The notes beneath the pieces were generated by a model, which saw nothing but the letters and a program-made list of their open reading frames with translations, searched no databases and had not been told where the DNA came from. Both the position numbers and the translations under genes were made by a program. This document shows positions 7,773-16,531 of a stretch of DNA of 37,695 nucleotides, in pieces; the stretch's first letter is position 1, and every line of letters begins with the position of its first letter. The stretch lies in the NCBI GenBank assembly GCA_002719135.1, contig PBGU01000052.1, positions 7,294 through 44,988 on the forward strand, given 5' to 3'. Origin of the DNA: Gammaproteobacteria bacterium. Lineage in GTDB: Bacteria; Pseudomonadota; Gammaproteobacteria; Pseudomonadales; Azotimanducaceae.

Positions 7773-8866
7773 TATTCTCTCGACTCGAAATCGATTCTCG
7801 GATCCACCAGGGTGTAGACGATATCGCCGACCAAGTGCATCACGAGTCCGATGAGGGTGAAACAAAAAACCGTTCCAAAAAGGATCGGGTAGTCGCGCTT
7901 GAGCAACGCTTCGTAGCTTAGAAGTCCCATGCCGTCGAGTGAGAAGATCACTTCGATCAATACCGAGCCAGTAAAAAGAATGCCCACAAATGCCGCTGGG
8001 AAGCCGGCGATGATGATCAGCATCGCGTTTCGAAATACGTGACCGTAGAGTACGCGCCTCTCCGTGAGTCCCTTGGCTTGTGCTGTTAGAACGAACTGCT
8101 TGCTGATTTCCTCGAGAAAGGAATTCTTGGTGAGCATCGTTAGTGTTGCGAAACCGCCGATTGTTAGTGACGCGATGGGTAAGGCGAGGTGCCAAAAATA
8201 ATCAACCCACCAGTCCCAAAGAGGTAACTCACTCGCATTTTCGGCATGAAGGCCCCTAAGAGGAAACAGGTCGAAATAATTCCCGCCGGCAAATACCACG
8301 ATCAGAAGGATTGCGAGAATAAATCCCGGGATCGCGTAACCAACGAAGATGACGGTACTTGTCCAGAAATCGAAACGCGTTCCATCCCGAGTCGATTTTG
8401 CGATGCCTAAAGGAATGGATATTCCATAAATCAGCAGCAGTGACCAAAGGCCAAGCGAGATCGACACCGGCATCCGTTCGACCACCAGTTCCACGACGGG
8501 CCGATCTTGGAAATAACTTGTTCCAAAATCGAGTCGTAGATAGTTCTTAAGCATGGAAAAAAAGCGCTCGTGGACGGGCTTGTCAAAACCGAACTGTTTC
8601 TCGAGGTCAGCGATTAGCTCGGGGTCCAGTCCGTACGTGGCGGGATTTTGGGTCGCCGCATTCTGTTCCATCGCTTGCGACGACATCCCCGTATCGCCGC
8701 CTCCACTAATCGCGGACGTGGTGGACATTTGCCCCATCGTCGCCTTCGCAATGATCTGTTCGATGGGCCCACCGGGGGCAAACTGCACGATCGTGAAATT
8801 GATCAGAATGACCCCGAACAACGTCGGGATGATCAGTAAGAGGCGGCGTAAAACATACTTACCCAT
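7772..8866 (-). CDS. yejB: Peptide ABC transporter permease YejB
   Basis: This 364-residue permease partners YejE. It opens MGKYVLRRLLLIIPTLFGVILINF, the standard first membrane helix of DppB/YejB-type permeases, followed by the APGGPIEQ segment and a long periplasmic insert rich in Gly, Ser and Met (about residues 45-70). The DFGTSYFQDRPV segment and the EAA loop (FVLTAQAKGLTERRVLYGHVFRNA) identify the BPD_transp_1 family. It starts 3 bp after the yejA stop and ends with a TAATG overlap into yejE, so yejABE forms one tight operon. YejB and YejE together make the channel through which YejA-bound peptides pass. Confidence 0.95.
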   Translation of the reverse strand: MGKYVLRRLLLIIPTLFGVILINFTIVQFAPGGPIEQIIAKATMGQMSTTSAISGGGDTGMSSQAMEQNAATQNPATYGLDPELIADLEKQFGFDKPVHERFFSMLKNYLRLDFGTSYFQDRPVVELVVERMPVSISLGLWSLLLIYGISIPLGIAKSTRDGTRFDFWTSTVIFVGYAIPGFILAILLIVVFAGGNYFDLFPLRGLHAENASELPLWDWWVDYFWHLALPIASLTIGGFATLTMLTKNSFLEEISKQFVLTAQAKGLTERRVLYGHVFRNAMLIIIAGFPAAFVGILFTGSVLIEVIFSLDGMGLLSYEALLKRDYPILFGTVFCFTLIGLVMHLVGDIVYTLVDPRIDFESRE

Positions 8867-8869
8867 CGA

Positions 8870-10744
8870 CTATTTCGCGCTGTTCAATGATTTGAGTCCT
8901 TCCGCCACACGCCGCGCCTTGTTTTCGTCCCACCACCACGCATCCAAGATCGGCACGCGTGATAACGGTGAAGTTTCAACTTCTCCGAACTTGTCCCAGT
9001 GCACTAATCGGTATCCCGGTTGCGCCATTCCCGGGATGAAGTAGAAGCTCCAGAGCAGTACCCGGTCAAGCGCGCGTGTGGATGCATATAAATCGTCAGC
9101 AGTGCGAGATTGAATCACCTTTTCGATTAATGCATCGACGATGGGGTCTTTAATCCCTGCCCAGTTGAGACTGTAGTCCTGCCCGGCTGCAAGGCTCCCG
9201 AAGCGATTTCTTAGATCAAGTCCCGGGGTATTGCTGGGTATGTAGAGGTAGGCGCCTCCGTCGAAAGTGCTCGTTCGCATCCGGTGTTGCCAATGTGAGT
9301 TCTCTGGGGCAATCGCCGTGGTCTCGATCCCGATTTGATTTAACTGAGAGATGTACGGCATTTCGGCGCGACGTAGCATTGGTGACACGAAAACGAAATC
9401 GATGGAGAAACGTTCGTTGGTATCCTTATGGCGGAGCTCAGCATTGCGAAGTTCCCAACCCGCCTCTGATAGGAGTTCGAGCGCTCGAACGATGTTGTCA
9501 CGGTTGGTACCAAAACCGTCCGACGGAGGCTGCTTAAAGGGCGTTGTAAATACCCTAGGCGACAGTTGGTCTCGAAACGGCTCCAACAGTTTGAGCTCGG
9601 CTGGGCCAGGCAAGCCGGTGTGCGCCATGGGCGAATTGTGGAAAAACGATGTTCCGTGATCGTAAAAACCAAACAATATGACTCGATTGATCCAACTGAA
9701 ATCGTATAGCAGCCACAAAGCTTCACGAACCCGAATATCTTGAAAGCGGGGACGGTCAAGGTTCCAAAAAATGGGCCACCAGAGCCCCCAAACGCGAGTG
9801 ATGTAACGCAAGTCAGCTTTAAATAGGCCTGCTTTCACTGCCGGAAAGTTGTATTCAGTCGTCCATGCCTTGGAGACGGTTTCTTCGCGCGCGTCGATCA
9901 CGTCCGCCTTGTGGGCTTCAAGCATGACGTTTTCATCGCGAAAATAGTCAAATTTCACGTTGTTCCAGTTGTAGCGTCCACGGTTCACTGGTATGTCTCG
10001 ACCCCAGTAGTTCTCGACGCGTTCGTATTCGAGCGATCGGCCGAAATCGACGCGTTTCAGCCTATACGGGCCGCTCCCTAAAGGTGCCTCGACGGTGGTC
10101 TTGGATATATCTCGCGACTGCCAATAATGCTTGGGCAAGATCGATAACCCCCCGTAGGCGAACGGCATGATCGGATTGATTTGTGCGTTTGCTCGGGTAA
10201 CAAAACAGAGTTCTCGTTCTCCGAAAGCATAGACGCGGACGAGATCCTGTAACGCTGTTCTGAGGGACACCGAACCGTGTTCCTTAAAGACGTTAAAGCT
10301 GAACAGAACGTCCTCTACTGTGAGGGGTTCTCCATCGTGCCAATACGCGCCGGCGCGAAGTTTGAACGCAACCCAACGGTACTGAGGATCGACGGCGATA
10401 CCCTCCGCGAGACGGCCGTATTGACTCGCTGGTTCGTCAATCGCGGGTTCGAGCAGCCGATCGTAGACGAGTGTCCTGGAACCAACAAAGTCGAATCCAG
10501 CAGCGATGCGTCCCTTTTCAAGGATGCCGTTGAAATTGTCGAAGGTCCCCATGTCGGGTAGACGTAGGAGGCCGCTTTTTGGTGCGAGGGGGTTGCTATA
10601 GGTGAAGTGTGGGAAGTCGGCTGGATACTTCAGCGGGAGCACGTAAGAGATGCCATGAGAATAGTCAGGCGTTGAGCATGGACGATCGTTCGCCGTGGCG
10701 AAGACCGCGACGAGTGCGATCATGGCGTATGAGAATTGCTTCAT
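8870..10744 (-). CDS. yejA: Periplasmic peptide-binding protein YejA (SBP family 5)
   Basis: This is a 624-residue extracellular solute-binding protein, the usual size for YejA. A short signal peptide (MKQFSYAMIALVAVFATA) precedes the mature domain. Family 5 features are HGISYVLPLKYPADFPHFTY, the AYWHDGEPLTVEDVLFSF core motif, GSGPYRL, and the late VIDALIEKVIQSRTADDLYASTRALDRVLLW segment. It captures peptides in the periplasm for YejBE. AGGGGC before the ATG supports the start. It is the first gene of the yejABE operon, and any promoter lies in the 206-bp divergent region shared with the SDR gene. No regulator site was recognised. Confidence 0.94.
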   Translation of the reverse strand: MKQFSYAMIALVAVFATANDRPCSTPDYSHGISYVLPLKYPADFPHFTYSNPLAPKSGLLRLPDMGTFDNFNGILEKGRIAAGFDFVGSRTLVYDRLLEPAIDEPASQYGRLAEGIAVDPQYRWVAFKLRAGAYWHDGEPLTVEDVLFSFNVFKEHGSVSLRTALQDLVRVYAFGERELCFVTRANAQINPIMPFAYGGLSILPKHYWQSRDISKTTVEAPLGSGPYRLKRVDFGRSLEYERVENYWGRDIPVNRGRYNWNNVKFDYFRDENVMLEAHKADVIDAREETVSKAWTTEYNFPAVKAGLFKADLRYITRVWGLWWPIFWNLDRPRFQDIRVREALWLLYDFSWINRVILFGFYDHGTSFFHNSPMAHTGLPGPAELKLLEPFRDQLSPRVFTTPFKQPPSDGFGTNRDNIVRALELLSEAGWELRNAELRHKDTNERFSIDFVFVSPMLRRAEMPYISQLNQIGIETTAIAPENSHWQHRMRTSTFDGGAYLYIPSNTPGLDLRNRFGSLAAGQDYSLNWAGIKDPIVDALIEKVIQSRTADDLYASTRALDRVLLWSFYFIPGMAQPGYRLVHWDKFGEVETSPLSRVPILDAWWWDENKARRVAEGLKSLNSAK

Positions 10745-10836
10745 CTTGCCCCTAGCGACGTCACCTCTTTTCTTGAGTCCGACAATCTATCGGAGATACG
10801 AACAGATGGGTATTAGCGCTTTGTTATCGAGCCCGA

Positions 10837-10877
10837 TCGGTGACCGACAGCCGCCTTCAATGCAAGCGCTCGGTCAC
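10837..10877. repeat. Inverted repeat in the yejA/SDR divergent intergenic region
   Basis: GTGACCG (10840-10846) is matched by CGGTCAC (10871-10877) in inverted orientation with a 24-nt gap. The left arm also sits inside the near-palindrome TCGGTGACCGA (10837-10847). It lies about midway between the two divergent starts. It could be an operator with two half-site clusters, a hairpin, or chance; no regulator family is suggested. Confidence 0.35.
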
Positions 10878-10950
10878 TCGATTGCAACAGTTGCAGCATG
10901 CGCCAATGAAGCTGCTAATCTAGCCCGTTAAGTGGTGCGGAGTGGAATTC

Positions 10951-11733
10951 ATGGGAGTGAAAACAGAACTATTCGATTTAAGCGGGCGTGTCGCGCTTCT
11001 GACAGGGGCTTCAAAGGGCATGGGACTTTCGATGGCCGAAGGACTTGCTGAACACGGCGCAAGGGTCGTTGTGTCCAGTCGTAAGCTAGATCAGTGTGAA
11101 ACCGCCTGCGATCAGATCAACGCCAAGTGCGGGGATGGCTCTGCCACTCCCATCGTCTGCAATATCGGATACAAAGAACAACTTGAAAGATTGGTGAGTG
11201 AGACTCGCGCACAACTGGGTGCGATTGATATTTTGATATGCAACGCGGGGGTCAATCCTTTCTACGGGCCGATGTCGGAAATTCCGGACGAAGCCTATGA
11301 CAAGATTATGAATGCCAACGTGCGATCGAACCATTGGTTATGCCAAATGGTAGCACCGGATATGGTGGCATCGGGTCGTGGATCCATGATGATTACATCC
11401 AGCACGGGAGCTTTTGCTGGTTCAGAGGCCCTGGGGACGTACGCAATTTCTAAGCTTGCTGATATCGCGTTGGTCCGGAATTTAGCGTTGGAATATGGTC
11501 CGAAGGGCGTTCGGGTAAACGCGATTTGTCCTGGCCTGATTCGGACAGATTTTGCCAAGGCGCTGTGGGACAACCCCGAAGCAAAACGTAACGCGGAAAC
11601 GACAACGCCGATGCGGAGACTTGGTGAGTCGGACGACTTCAAAGGGATCGCGGTTTTTCTTGCATCGGATGCGAGCGAGTACATGACGGGTCAAGCAGTC
11701 GCTGTTTGTGGCGGTACGCACATGTGGCGATAG
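10951..11733 (+). CDS. Short-chain dehydrogenase/reductase (classical SDR)
   Basis: This 260-residue classical SDR is an NAD(P)-dependent alcohol/ketone oxidoreductase. It shows TGASKGMG (cofactor loop), CNAGVNP, the catalytic Ser in ITSSTGAFAG, and YAISK (catalytic Tyr and Lys, about 164 and 168), followed by the PGLIRT segment. The track starts at GTG 10942; ATG 10951 has GGAG 8 nt upstream and is preferred. The ending FLASDASEYMTGQAVAVCGG is typical of FabG-like and DHRS4-like proteins. The substrate is not assignable. It is followed after 47 bp by the polymerase gene on the same strand, which probably has no functional link. Confidence 0.9.
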   Translation: MGVKTELFDLSGRVALLTGASKGMGLSMAEGLAEHGARVVVSSRKLDQCETACDQINAKCGDGSATPIVCNIGYKEQLERLVSETRAQLGAIDILICNAGVNPFYGPMSEIPDEAYDKIMNANVRSNHWLCQMVAPDMVASGRGSMMITSSTGAFAGSEALGTYAISKLADIALVRNLALEYGPKGVRVNAICPGLIRTDFAKALWDNPEAKRNAETTTPMRRLGESDDFKGIAVFLASDASEYMTGQAVAVCGGTHMWR

Positions 11734-11780
11734 CGTTGAAGTACATGTCCGTACGATGATTATTCCGCGATCGCCCATCG

Positions 11781-14135
11781 TTGGGATTGTCGGACTACGC
11801 CGATATCGTGCGTGCTGAAGGATTTATCCTCCAAGCAAGTTACCGGGTGGAAAATCGGATTCCGGTGGTTCATCTCTACGGAAAACTCGCGAACGGTGAG
11901 TCGTTTCTCATCCGCGATCAGCGAGAGCGACCGCATTTTTACGTAGATCGGAAAGACGAGAAAAAAACACGGGCTGCTGGTGCAACCAGTTTCCACAAGT
12001 CCACCTCGCGATCGTTTAGCGGTGAACCCCTTGCGCGCGTTGACGTGGCACTACCAACGGATGTGCCGACACTCCGGGATCGACTGCATGACGTTGGCGT
12101 TGCGACCTACGAATCCGACGTGCGGTTTGCGACTCGATATTTGATCGATCGAAACGTGCGTGGTGGTTGCGTCATTCAGGGTGAGGCGCAGCATTCCAAG
12201 GAGGCGGGAATTGATTGGGTATTCAACGACCCCGTCGTCGAGCCAGGCCCAGTCGAGTTCTCGCCGAAACTTCTATCGTTTGATATTGAAACGGATCCCG
12301 AGGCTTCTCGGCTTTTGGCGATTTCTCTTTTTGGAGATTCCCTTGACGAAGTCTATATCGTTGCTCGCGACGGAGTCACGAGCATGCCAGAAAACGCCAT
12401 CGGCTTTCCGTCAGAGGCGGCTGTTCTCGACGCTTTTATCGAGAAGGTTCGAAGCTTTGATCCCGATGTTTTGACGGGGTGGAACGTTATCGGTTTTGAC
12501 TTGCGGGTCCTGGATGGGGTCGCGAGGCGGCATGGCCGTTCCTTTGAGATGGGCCGAGGCGGCGGTGCACTGCGATTGCGGCTCGCGGAGGGACGCTTTG
12601 GCAACGACCAGGCGACGATACCGGGCCGTGTGGTGCTTGACGGCATCGACTTGTTGCGTGGCGCGTACATCCGCATGGATGATTATTCCTTAGACGCCGT
12701 TGCACGTTCTGTACTTGGTGAAGGCAAGCTGGTCAAAGGCGACGTCGGTAATCGTGCCGAAGAAATTCTCGATCGCTATCACCACGATCTGGCCGGCTTC
12801 GCAGCGTACGCGAGGGCCGATGCGCGGTTGGCGTACCAGATTCTTGAAAAACTGGGTCTGATTAATCTCAGCGTGGCGCGCAGCAAGCTAACAGGCATGT
12901 CTCTAGACCGGGTCGCTGCAAGCATCGCGTCATTCGACTTTGTTTACCTTGCTGCGTTATCCGAAAAACACGTCCGCGCGCCCGCTGTTCATTCGCCGAA
13001 CGCTCGGAGATCATCGGCGCAAGGCGGGGGCCACGTCTTGGAGCCCGTCACCGGCATGCACGAAAACGTTTGGGTTCTTGATTATAAGAGTTTGTATCCC
13101 AGCCTGATGCGTACCTTCAATATCGATCCGCTGACTTACGTCGCGCCGGGAGCGGAAAATAACGATGACATCTGCACGCCGAGCGGTGTGGCTTTCCATC
13201 GCGGTGAAGCCATCCTTCCAAACATCCTCGATGATCTCTTTCGGGCGCGTGAACAGGCTAAAACGGACAAAGACGAGGTGGCCTCGCAAGCCATCAAAAT
13301 CCTCATGAATTCATTTTATGGGGTACTTGGTACGCCTGGGTGCCGATTTCATAATCCCGATATTGCGAACAGCATTACGGGGCTCGGCCGCCACTTCCTT
13401 CTCTGGTCAAAGGCGTGGTTCGAGAAGGCAGGTTTCGACGTGGTCTACGGAGACACGGACAGTGTCTTCGTCCGCTCGGGCATCGACGATTCGCGAGAGG
13501 CCAAAGACGAAGTCTACAACCTGACGGCCTCGATCAACGCCGACTTAGCGCGTTATGTTAAGGATACCTGGCGGGTAGAAAGTCGGCTCGAGTTGGAGTT
13601 CGAGAAACTGTACCGACGGCTATTTTTACCCCTGATTCGTCATGGGTCGGCAGGAGCGCGTAAGCGCTACGCCGGGGTCGTTGAGGGGGAAGACGGTGTG
13701 GAGTTTGTGGGCATGGAGGTCGTGCGTCGCGATTGGACTGAGTTAGCCAAGAACGTACAGCGTGAACTATATCTACGATTATTTGATGATGGCCCCGTTC
13801 TCGGTTTCTTACGTGGTTATGTGAGAGATCTTCGCTTGGGAAAACTGGACAATCTCTTGGTATATCGCAAGGGCTTGCGGAAAGCTTTGCACGAATATAC
13901 CGCGATCACCCCGCCGCATGTTGTTGCGGCCCGCAAAGCAAAAACTCTGAGCCGTGTTGTTTCCTACGTCGTCACGACGGCGGGACCGGAACCGTTGGAC
14001 AACGTTCAACACGAGTTGGACCGAGAACACTATGTCCAACGCCAAGTTCGACCTGTAGCTGAACCAGTTCTAGGCGTCATGGGTCTGGACTTCGACCGAG
14101 CGATCGGCGATGACAGACAGTTGGGATTGTTCTAA
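11781..14135 (+). CDS. polB: DNA polymerase II (family B)
   Basis: This family B polymerase with 3'-5' proofreading is used in repair and replication restart. Exonuclease motifs: FDIET (about 167-171, Exo I), NVIGFDLRVL (Exo II) and YARADARLAYQI (Exo III). Polymerase motifs: LDYKSLYPSLMRTF (motif A, about 433), KILMNSFYGVLG (motif B), YGDTDS (motif C, about 556-561) and ARKRYAG (about 627). It ends RQLGLF like E. coli PolB (GQLGLF from memory). All catalytic acidic residues are intact, and 784 residues matches the family. The TTG start is uncertain: no Shine-Dalgarno is seen, an in-frame TGA lies at 11757, and GTG 11808 (VRAEGFIL) aligns with the E. coli N-terminus. No LexA box (CTG-N10-CAG) was found upstream, unlike SOS-controlled E. 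coli polB. Confidence 0.96.
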   Translation: MGLSDYADIVRAEGFILQASYRVENRIPVVHLYGKLANGESFLIRDQRERPHFYVDRKDEKKTRAAGATSFHKSTSRSFSGEPLARVDVALPTDVPTLRDRLHDVGVATYESDVRFATRYLIDRNVRGGCVIQGEAQHSKEAGIDWVFNDPVVEPGPVEFSPKLLSFDIETDPEASRLLAISLFGDSLDEVYIVARDGVTSMPENAIGFPSEAAVLDAFIEKVRSFDPDVLTGWNVIGFDLRVLDGVARRHGRSFEMGRGGGALRLRLAEGRFGNDQATIPGRVVLDGIDLLRGAYIRMDDYSLDAVARSVLGEGKLVKGDVGNRAEEILDRYHHDLAGFAAYARADARLAYQILEKLGLINLSVARSKLTGMSLDRVAASIASFDFVYLAALSEKHVRAPAVHSPNARRSSAQGGGHVLEPVTGMHENVWVLDYKSLYPSLMRTFNIDPLTYVAPGAENNDDICTPSGVAFHRGEAILPNILDDLFRAREQAKTDKDEVASQAIKILMNSFYGVLGTPGCRFHNPDIANSITGLGRHFLLWSKAWFEKAGFDVVYGDTDSVFVRSGIDDSREAKDEVYNLTASINADLARYVKDTWRVESRLELEFEKLYRRLFLPLIRHGSAGARKRYAGVVEGEDGVEFVGMEVVRRDWTELAKNVQRELYLRLFDDGPVLGFLRGYVRDLRLGKLDNLLVYRKGLRKALHEYTAITPPHVVAARKAKTLSRVVSYVVTTAGPEPLDNVQHELDREHYVQRQVRPVAEPVLGVMGLDFDRAIGDDRQLGLF

Positions 14136-14228
14136 CCGATCTCGAAGCCTGGACCGAGCGATACTCAAGCGCGGATCTTTTGTGGAGCCAAATTACGCTG
14201 TGATGCTATCGCTTCGTGCGCAACCTCG

Positions 14229-15638
14229 TTATTCCACATGGGCGATCAGTGGCCACGGCATTTCTGCTTCAAGCTGGGCGGCGAGTTGCAATAGTGTTGC
14301 TTCTTCACCGAAACGAGCCGCAAATTGGACTCCCACGGGCAAGCCTTCGGTGGTTCTGTGAAGGGGTAACGAGATGGCGGGTTGACCGGTCGCGTTGTAG
14401 AGATTCGTAAATCCCCAATAACTACCGAATCGCGCGCCGTAGACGTCGGGATCGTCGTTCGGGTCGAGCCATCCAATCCTGACCGGCGGACAAACCAGCG
14501 TTGGGCTAAGGACCACGTCCCAATTTTCCATGAAAGTGGCCATCTCTCGGCTCAATTGATGCATGCGCTGTATCGACTTGACGTAATTTGTTGCCGATAA
14601 CCGCTGCCCAATTTCAACGCTCCGCAGAGTATTGCGCTCCAGGTAGTCGAGTGTTGGTTCGACCCCGAGGCTCGTGCAGCGTGCGAGGACTGTGTGGGCG
14701 ACGTTGGCGAGTATCACGGAGCCCACGGCAACCCCCCATTCCTCGTGGTCTAAAGGTAACGCTTGTTCGTCGATCACGTGACCCATTTGAGCAAGCGCTG
14801 ATGCAACCTTTTGAACTGCGTCAAGGCACTCTGGATGGGCGTCGTGACCAGTGAACGCGCGACAATCGATGGCGACGCGCAGAGTACCGGGATGGTCATT
14901 CAAGCGAGTAAAAAAAGAACCCGAATCACTTGGACCACAGTACGGATCCCCCGGCATAGGACCCTGGACGGCATCGAGTAACGCAGCGCTGTCTCGAACG
15001 GTTCGCGACACGACGTTTCCGGTAGACATACCGCCCCAACCTTCACCAACGTCCGGACCCAGCGGCGTTCGGCCGCGACTTGGTTTTAAACCCACGAGGC
15101 CACAACAAGAGGCGGGGATACGGATGGATCCGCCTCCATCCGTTGCGTGAGCGACCGGCACGATACCGGCAGCGACCGAGGCTGCTGCGCCTCCGCTGGA
15201 ACCGCCAGGCGTGTGATCGGTACTCCAGGGATTTCGACACGCGCCTAAGGCGACGGACTCGGTGGTGGCGGCGAGGCCGACTTCGGGAGTGTTCGTTTTT
15301 CCTATGATATTCAGTCCGGCATTCTTAAAACGGATCACGACGTGGCCGTCGTGATCCGGTACGTAATCTTGAAAAAGCCGACTACCCATACTGGTCGGTA
15401 CGCCGGCGACGTGATTGAGGTCTTTGACCAAAAACGGCACGCCGTGGAGGGGTCCTTGGGGAGCCCGTTCGGCATACTCCCTCGCCGTATCATAGGTCGG
15501 GGTAACAATCGCGTTGATTTTCGGATTAATAGTTTCCGCTCGGTCGATCGCGGCGTCGACGAGCTCAGCTGGAGTCGCGTCGCCCGCTCGTACGAGCTCG
15601 GCAAGCGCCACGGCATCGTATTTTTCGTAGTCGTTCAT
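14229..15638 (-). CDS. Amidase signature family hydrolase
   Basis: This 469-residue amidase-signature enzyme hydrolyses an amide bond with a Ser-cisSer-Lys triad. The Lys lies in GVPFLVKDLNH (about residue 72). The Gly/Ser-rich signature PGGSSGGAAASVAAG carries the cis-Ser, and DGGGSIRIPASCCGLVGLKPS carries the nucleophilic Ser. The C-terminal YNATGQPAISLP and GLPVGVQFAARFGEEATLLQLA are standard. GatA is unlikely, because no gatB or gatC is nearby and the sequence resembles the free-standing amidase branch (6-aminohexanoate-cyclic-dimer hydrolase or acylamidase types). AGGAG stands 11 nt before the ATG. The gene is convergent with polB (93 bp of apparently empty sequence between) and divergent from the NTF2-like gene. 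Confidence 0.92.
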   Translation of the reverse strand: MNDYEKYDAVALAELVRAGDATPAELVDAAIDRAETINPKINAIVTPTYDTAREYAERAPQGPLHGVPFLVKDLNHVAGVPTSMGSRLFQDYVPDHDGHVVIRFKNAGLNIIGKTNTPEVGLAATTESVALGACRNPWSTDHTPGGSSGGAAASVAAGIVPVAHATDGGGSIRIPASCCGLVGLKPSRGRTPLGPDVGEGWGGMSTGNVVSRTVRDSAALLDAVQGPMPGDPYCGPSDSGSFFTRLNDHPGTLRVAIDCRAFTGHDAHPECLDAVQKVASALAQMGHVIDEQALPLDHEEWGVAVGSVILANVAHTVLARCTSLGVEPTLDYLERNTLRSVEIGQRLSATNYVKSIQRMHQLSREMATFMENWDVVLSPTLVCPPVRIGWLDPNDDPDVYGARFGSYWGFTNLYNATGQPAISLPLHRTTEGLPVGVQFAARFGEEATLLQLAAQLEAEMPWPLIAHVE

Positions 15639-15838
15639 TGACTGAATACTCCTGTCCTGGTGTGGACTCTATATATTGCGTAAAGCGATTGGGCGTCGCC
15701 TCGCATGCAGTCGGGTATAGGACCATGAATGCAAGATCAGTGCGATACAAGCAGGGGATGTAGGGATAGACTCGGGGCGAGGTCTGGGACCAACGAACCA
15801 CCAGACGACACGGGCTTGGGCACAAGAAGGGGCGGCAT

Positions 15839-16531
15839 ATGGGCCAGCGTTCAGCGCTAGATGCGTATCGTCACTTTTTTGAAGCATTTAACAGTCGCGA
15901 TGTCACGTTGTTCTCGGGCGCCCTTAATTACCCTCACGTTCGTGTCTCATGGCGCCGAGACCCTGTCATTCTCTTGAACGCGACGGAACACACACGTAAT
16001 CACTCATGGGACTCCATCATTAAAACTGGGTGGGACCATACTGAAGCGTTGCCGCCAGAAGTTTTCTTTGATTCGAGCAAACAAGCACACATCTCTGGGG
16101 GATGGACGCGGTTCGACCGGGACGGTCGGGTCATCCTCGTCAATCGTGTTGTTTACATCGTCACGCGAGTCGCCGCGGGTTGGGGTATTCAATGCAGGTT
16201 TGGTATGGATGTCGGGGCGGATCCAGCAACATCACCGCAAAGCGACGCCGTAGACGTTGTGCGAGAGTACGTCAATGCATTAGCCCATGAAGATGAACGA
16301 AGCGCATTGTTGTACTGCTCGGACTCCTGTTACATCGTCGGTGTTGGCTCAGTGAATCGGGTCGAGGCGGCAGCTCGTCCAAGTAGATTCAGCGTCGAAA
16401 ATGCCGGTATCGATATCGTTCAAAGTGGCGATCACGCAGTTTCGATTGCGGTCAAAAGTGGTGACCGAATGGGACTTTTTTACGTAACCCAACAGGGTGG
16501 ATGGAAAATCAGGGCAATGACGTGGGCGTAG
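15839..16531 (+). CDS. NTF2-like / SnoaL-type protein with two tandem domains
   Basis: This 230-residue protein appears to hold two cone-fold (NTF2/SnoaL) units. The first is about 1-125, starting YRHFFEAFNSRD and ending VVYIVTRVAAGWGIQCRFG. The second is about 135-230, starting VVREYVNALAHED and ending GLFYVTQQGGWKIRAMTWA. Both halves begin with a helix and end with the 'W-x-I-x' strand characteristic of the fold. Members are small-ligand enzymes or binding modules, so no reaction can be given. Its end overlaps the start of the aldo/keto reductase gene, so the two are translated together and may act on related substrates. AGGGGCGG precedes the start. Confidence 0.7.
   Translation: MGQRSALDAYRHFFEAFNSRDVTLFSGALNYPHVRVSWRRDPVILLNATEHTRNHSWDSIIKTGWDHTEALPPEVFFDSSKQAHISGGWTRFDRDGRVILVNRVVYIVTRVAAGWGIQCRFGMDVGADPATSPQSDAVDVVREYVNALAHEDERSALLYCSDSCYIVGVGSVNRVEAAARPSRFSVENAGIDIVQSGDHAVSIAVKSGDRMGLFYVTQQGGWKIRAMTWA

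Noticed and set aside
7773-8195. N-terminal 141 residues of the 486-residue track ORF 6735-8195
   Set aside because: This part is an alternate frame inside yejB with no family match; YejE clearly begins at ATG 7772.
14094-14162. Direct repeat GACCGAGCGAT (14094-14104 and 14152-14162) around the polB stop
   Set aside because: Only 11 bp, no element or target-site features between the copies; probably chance.
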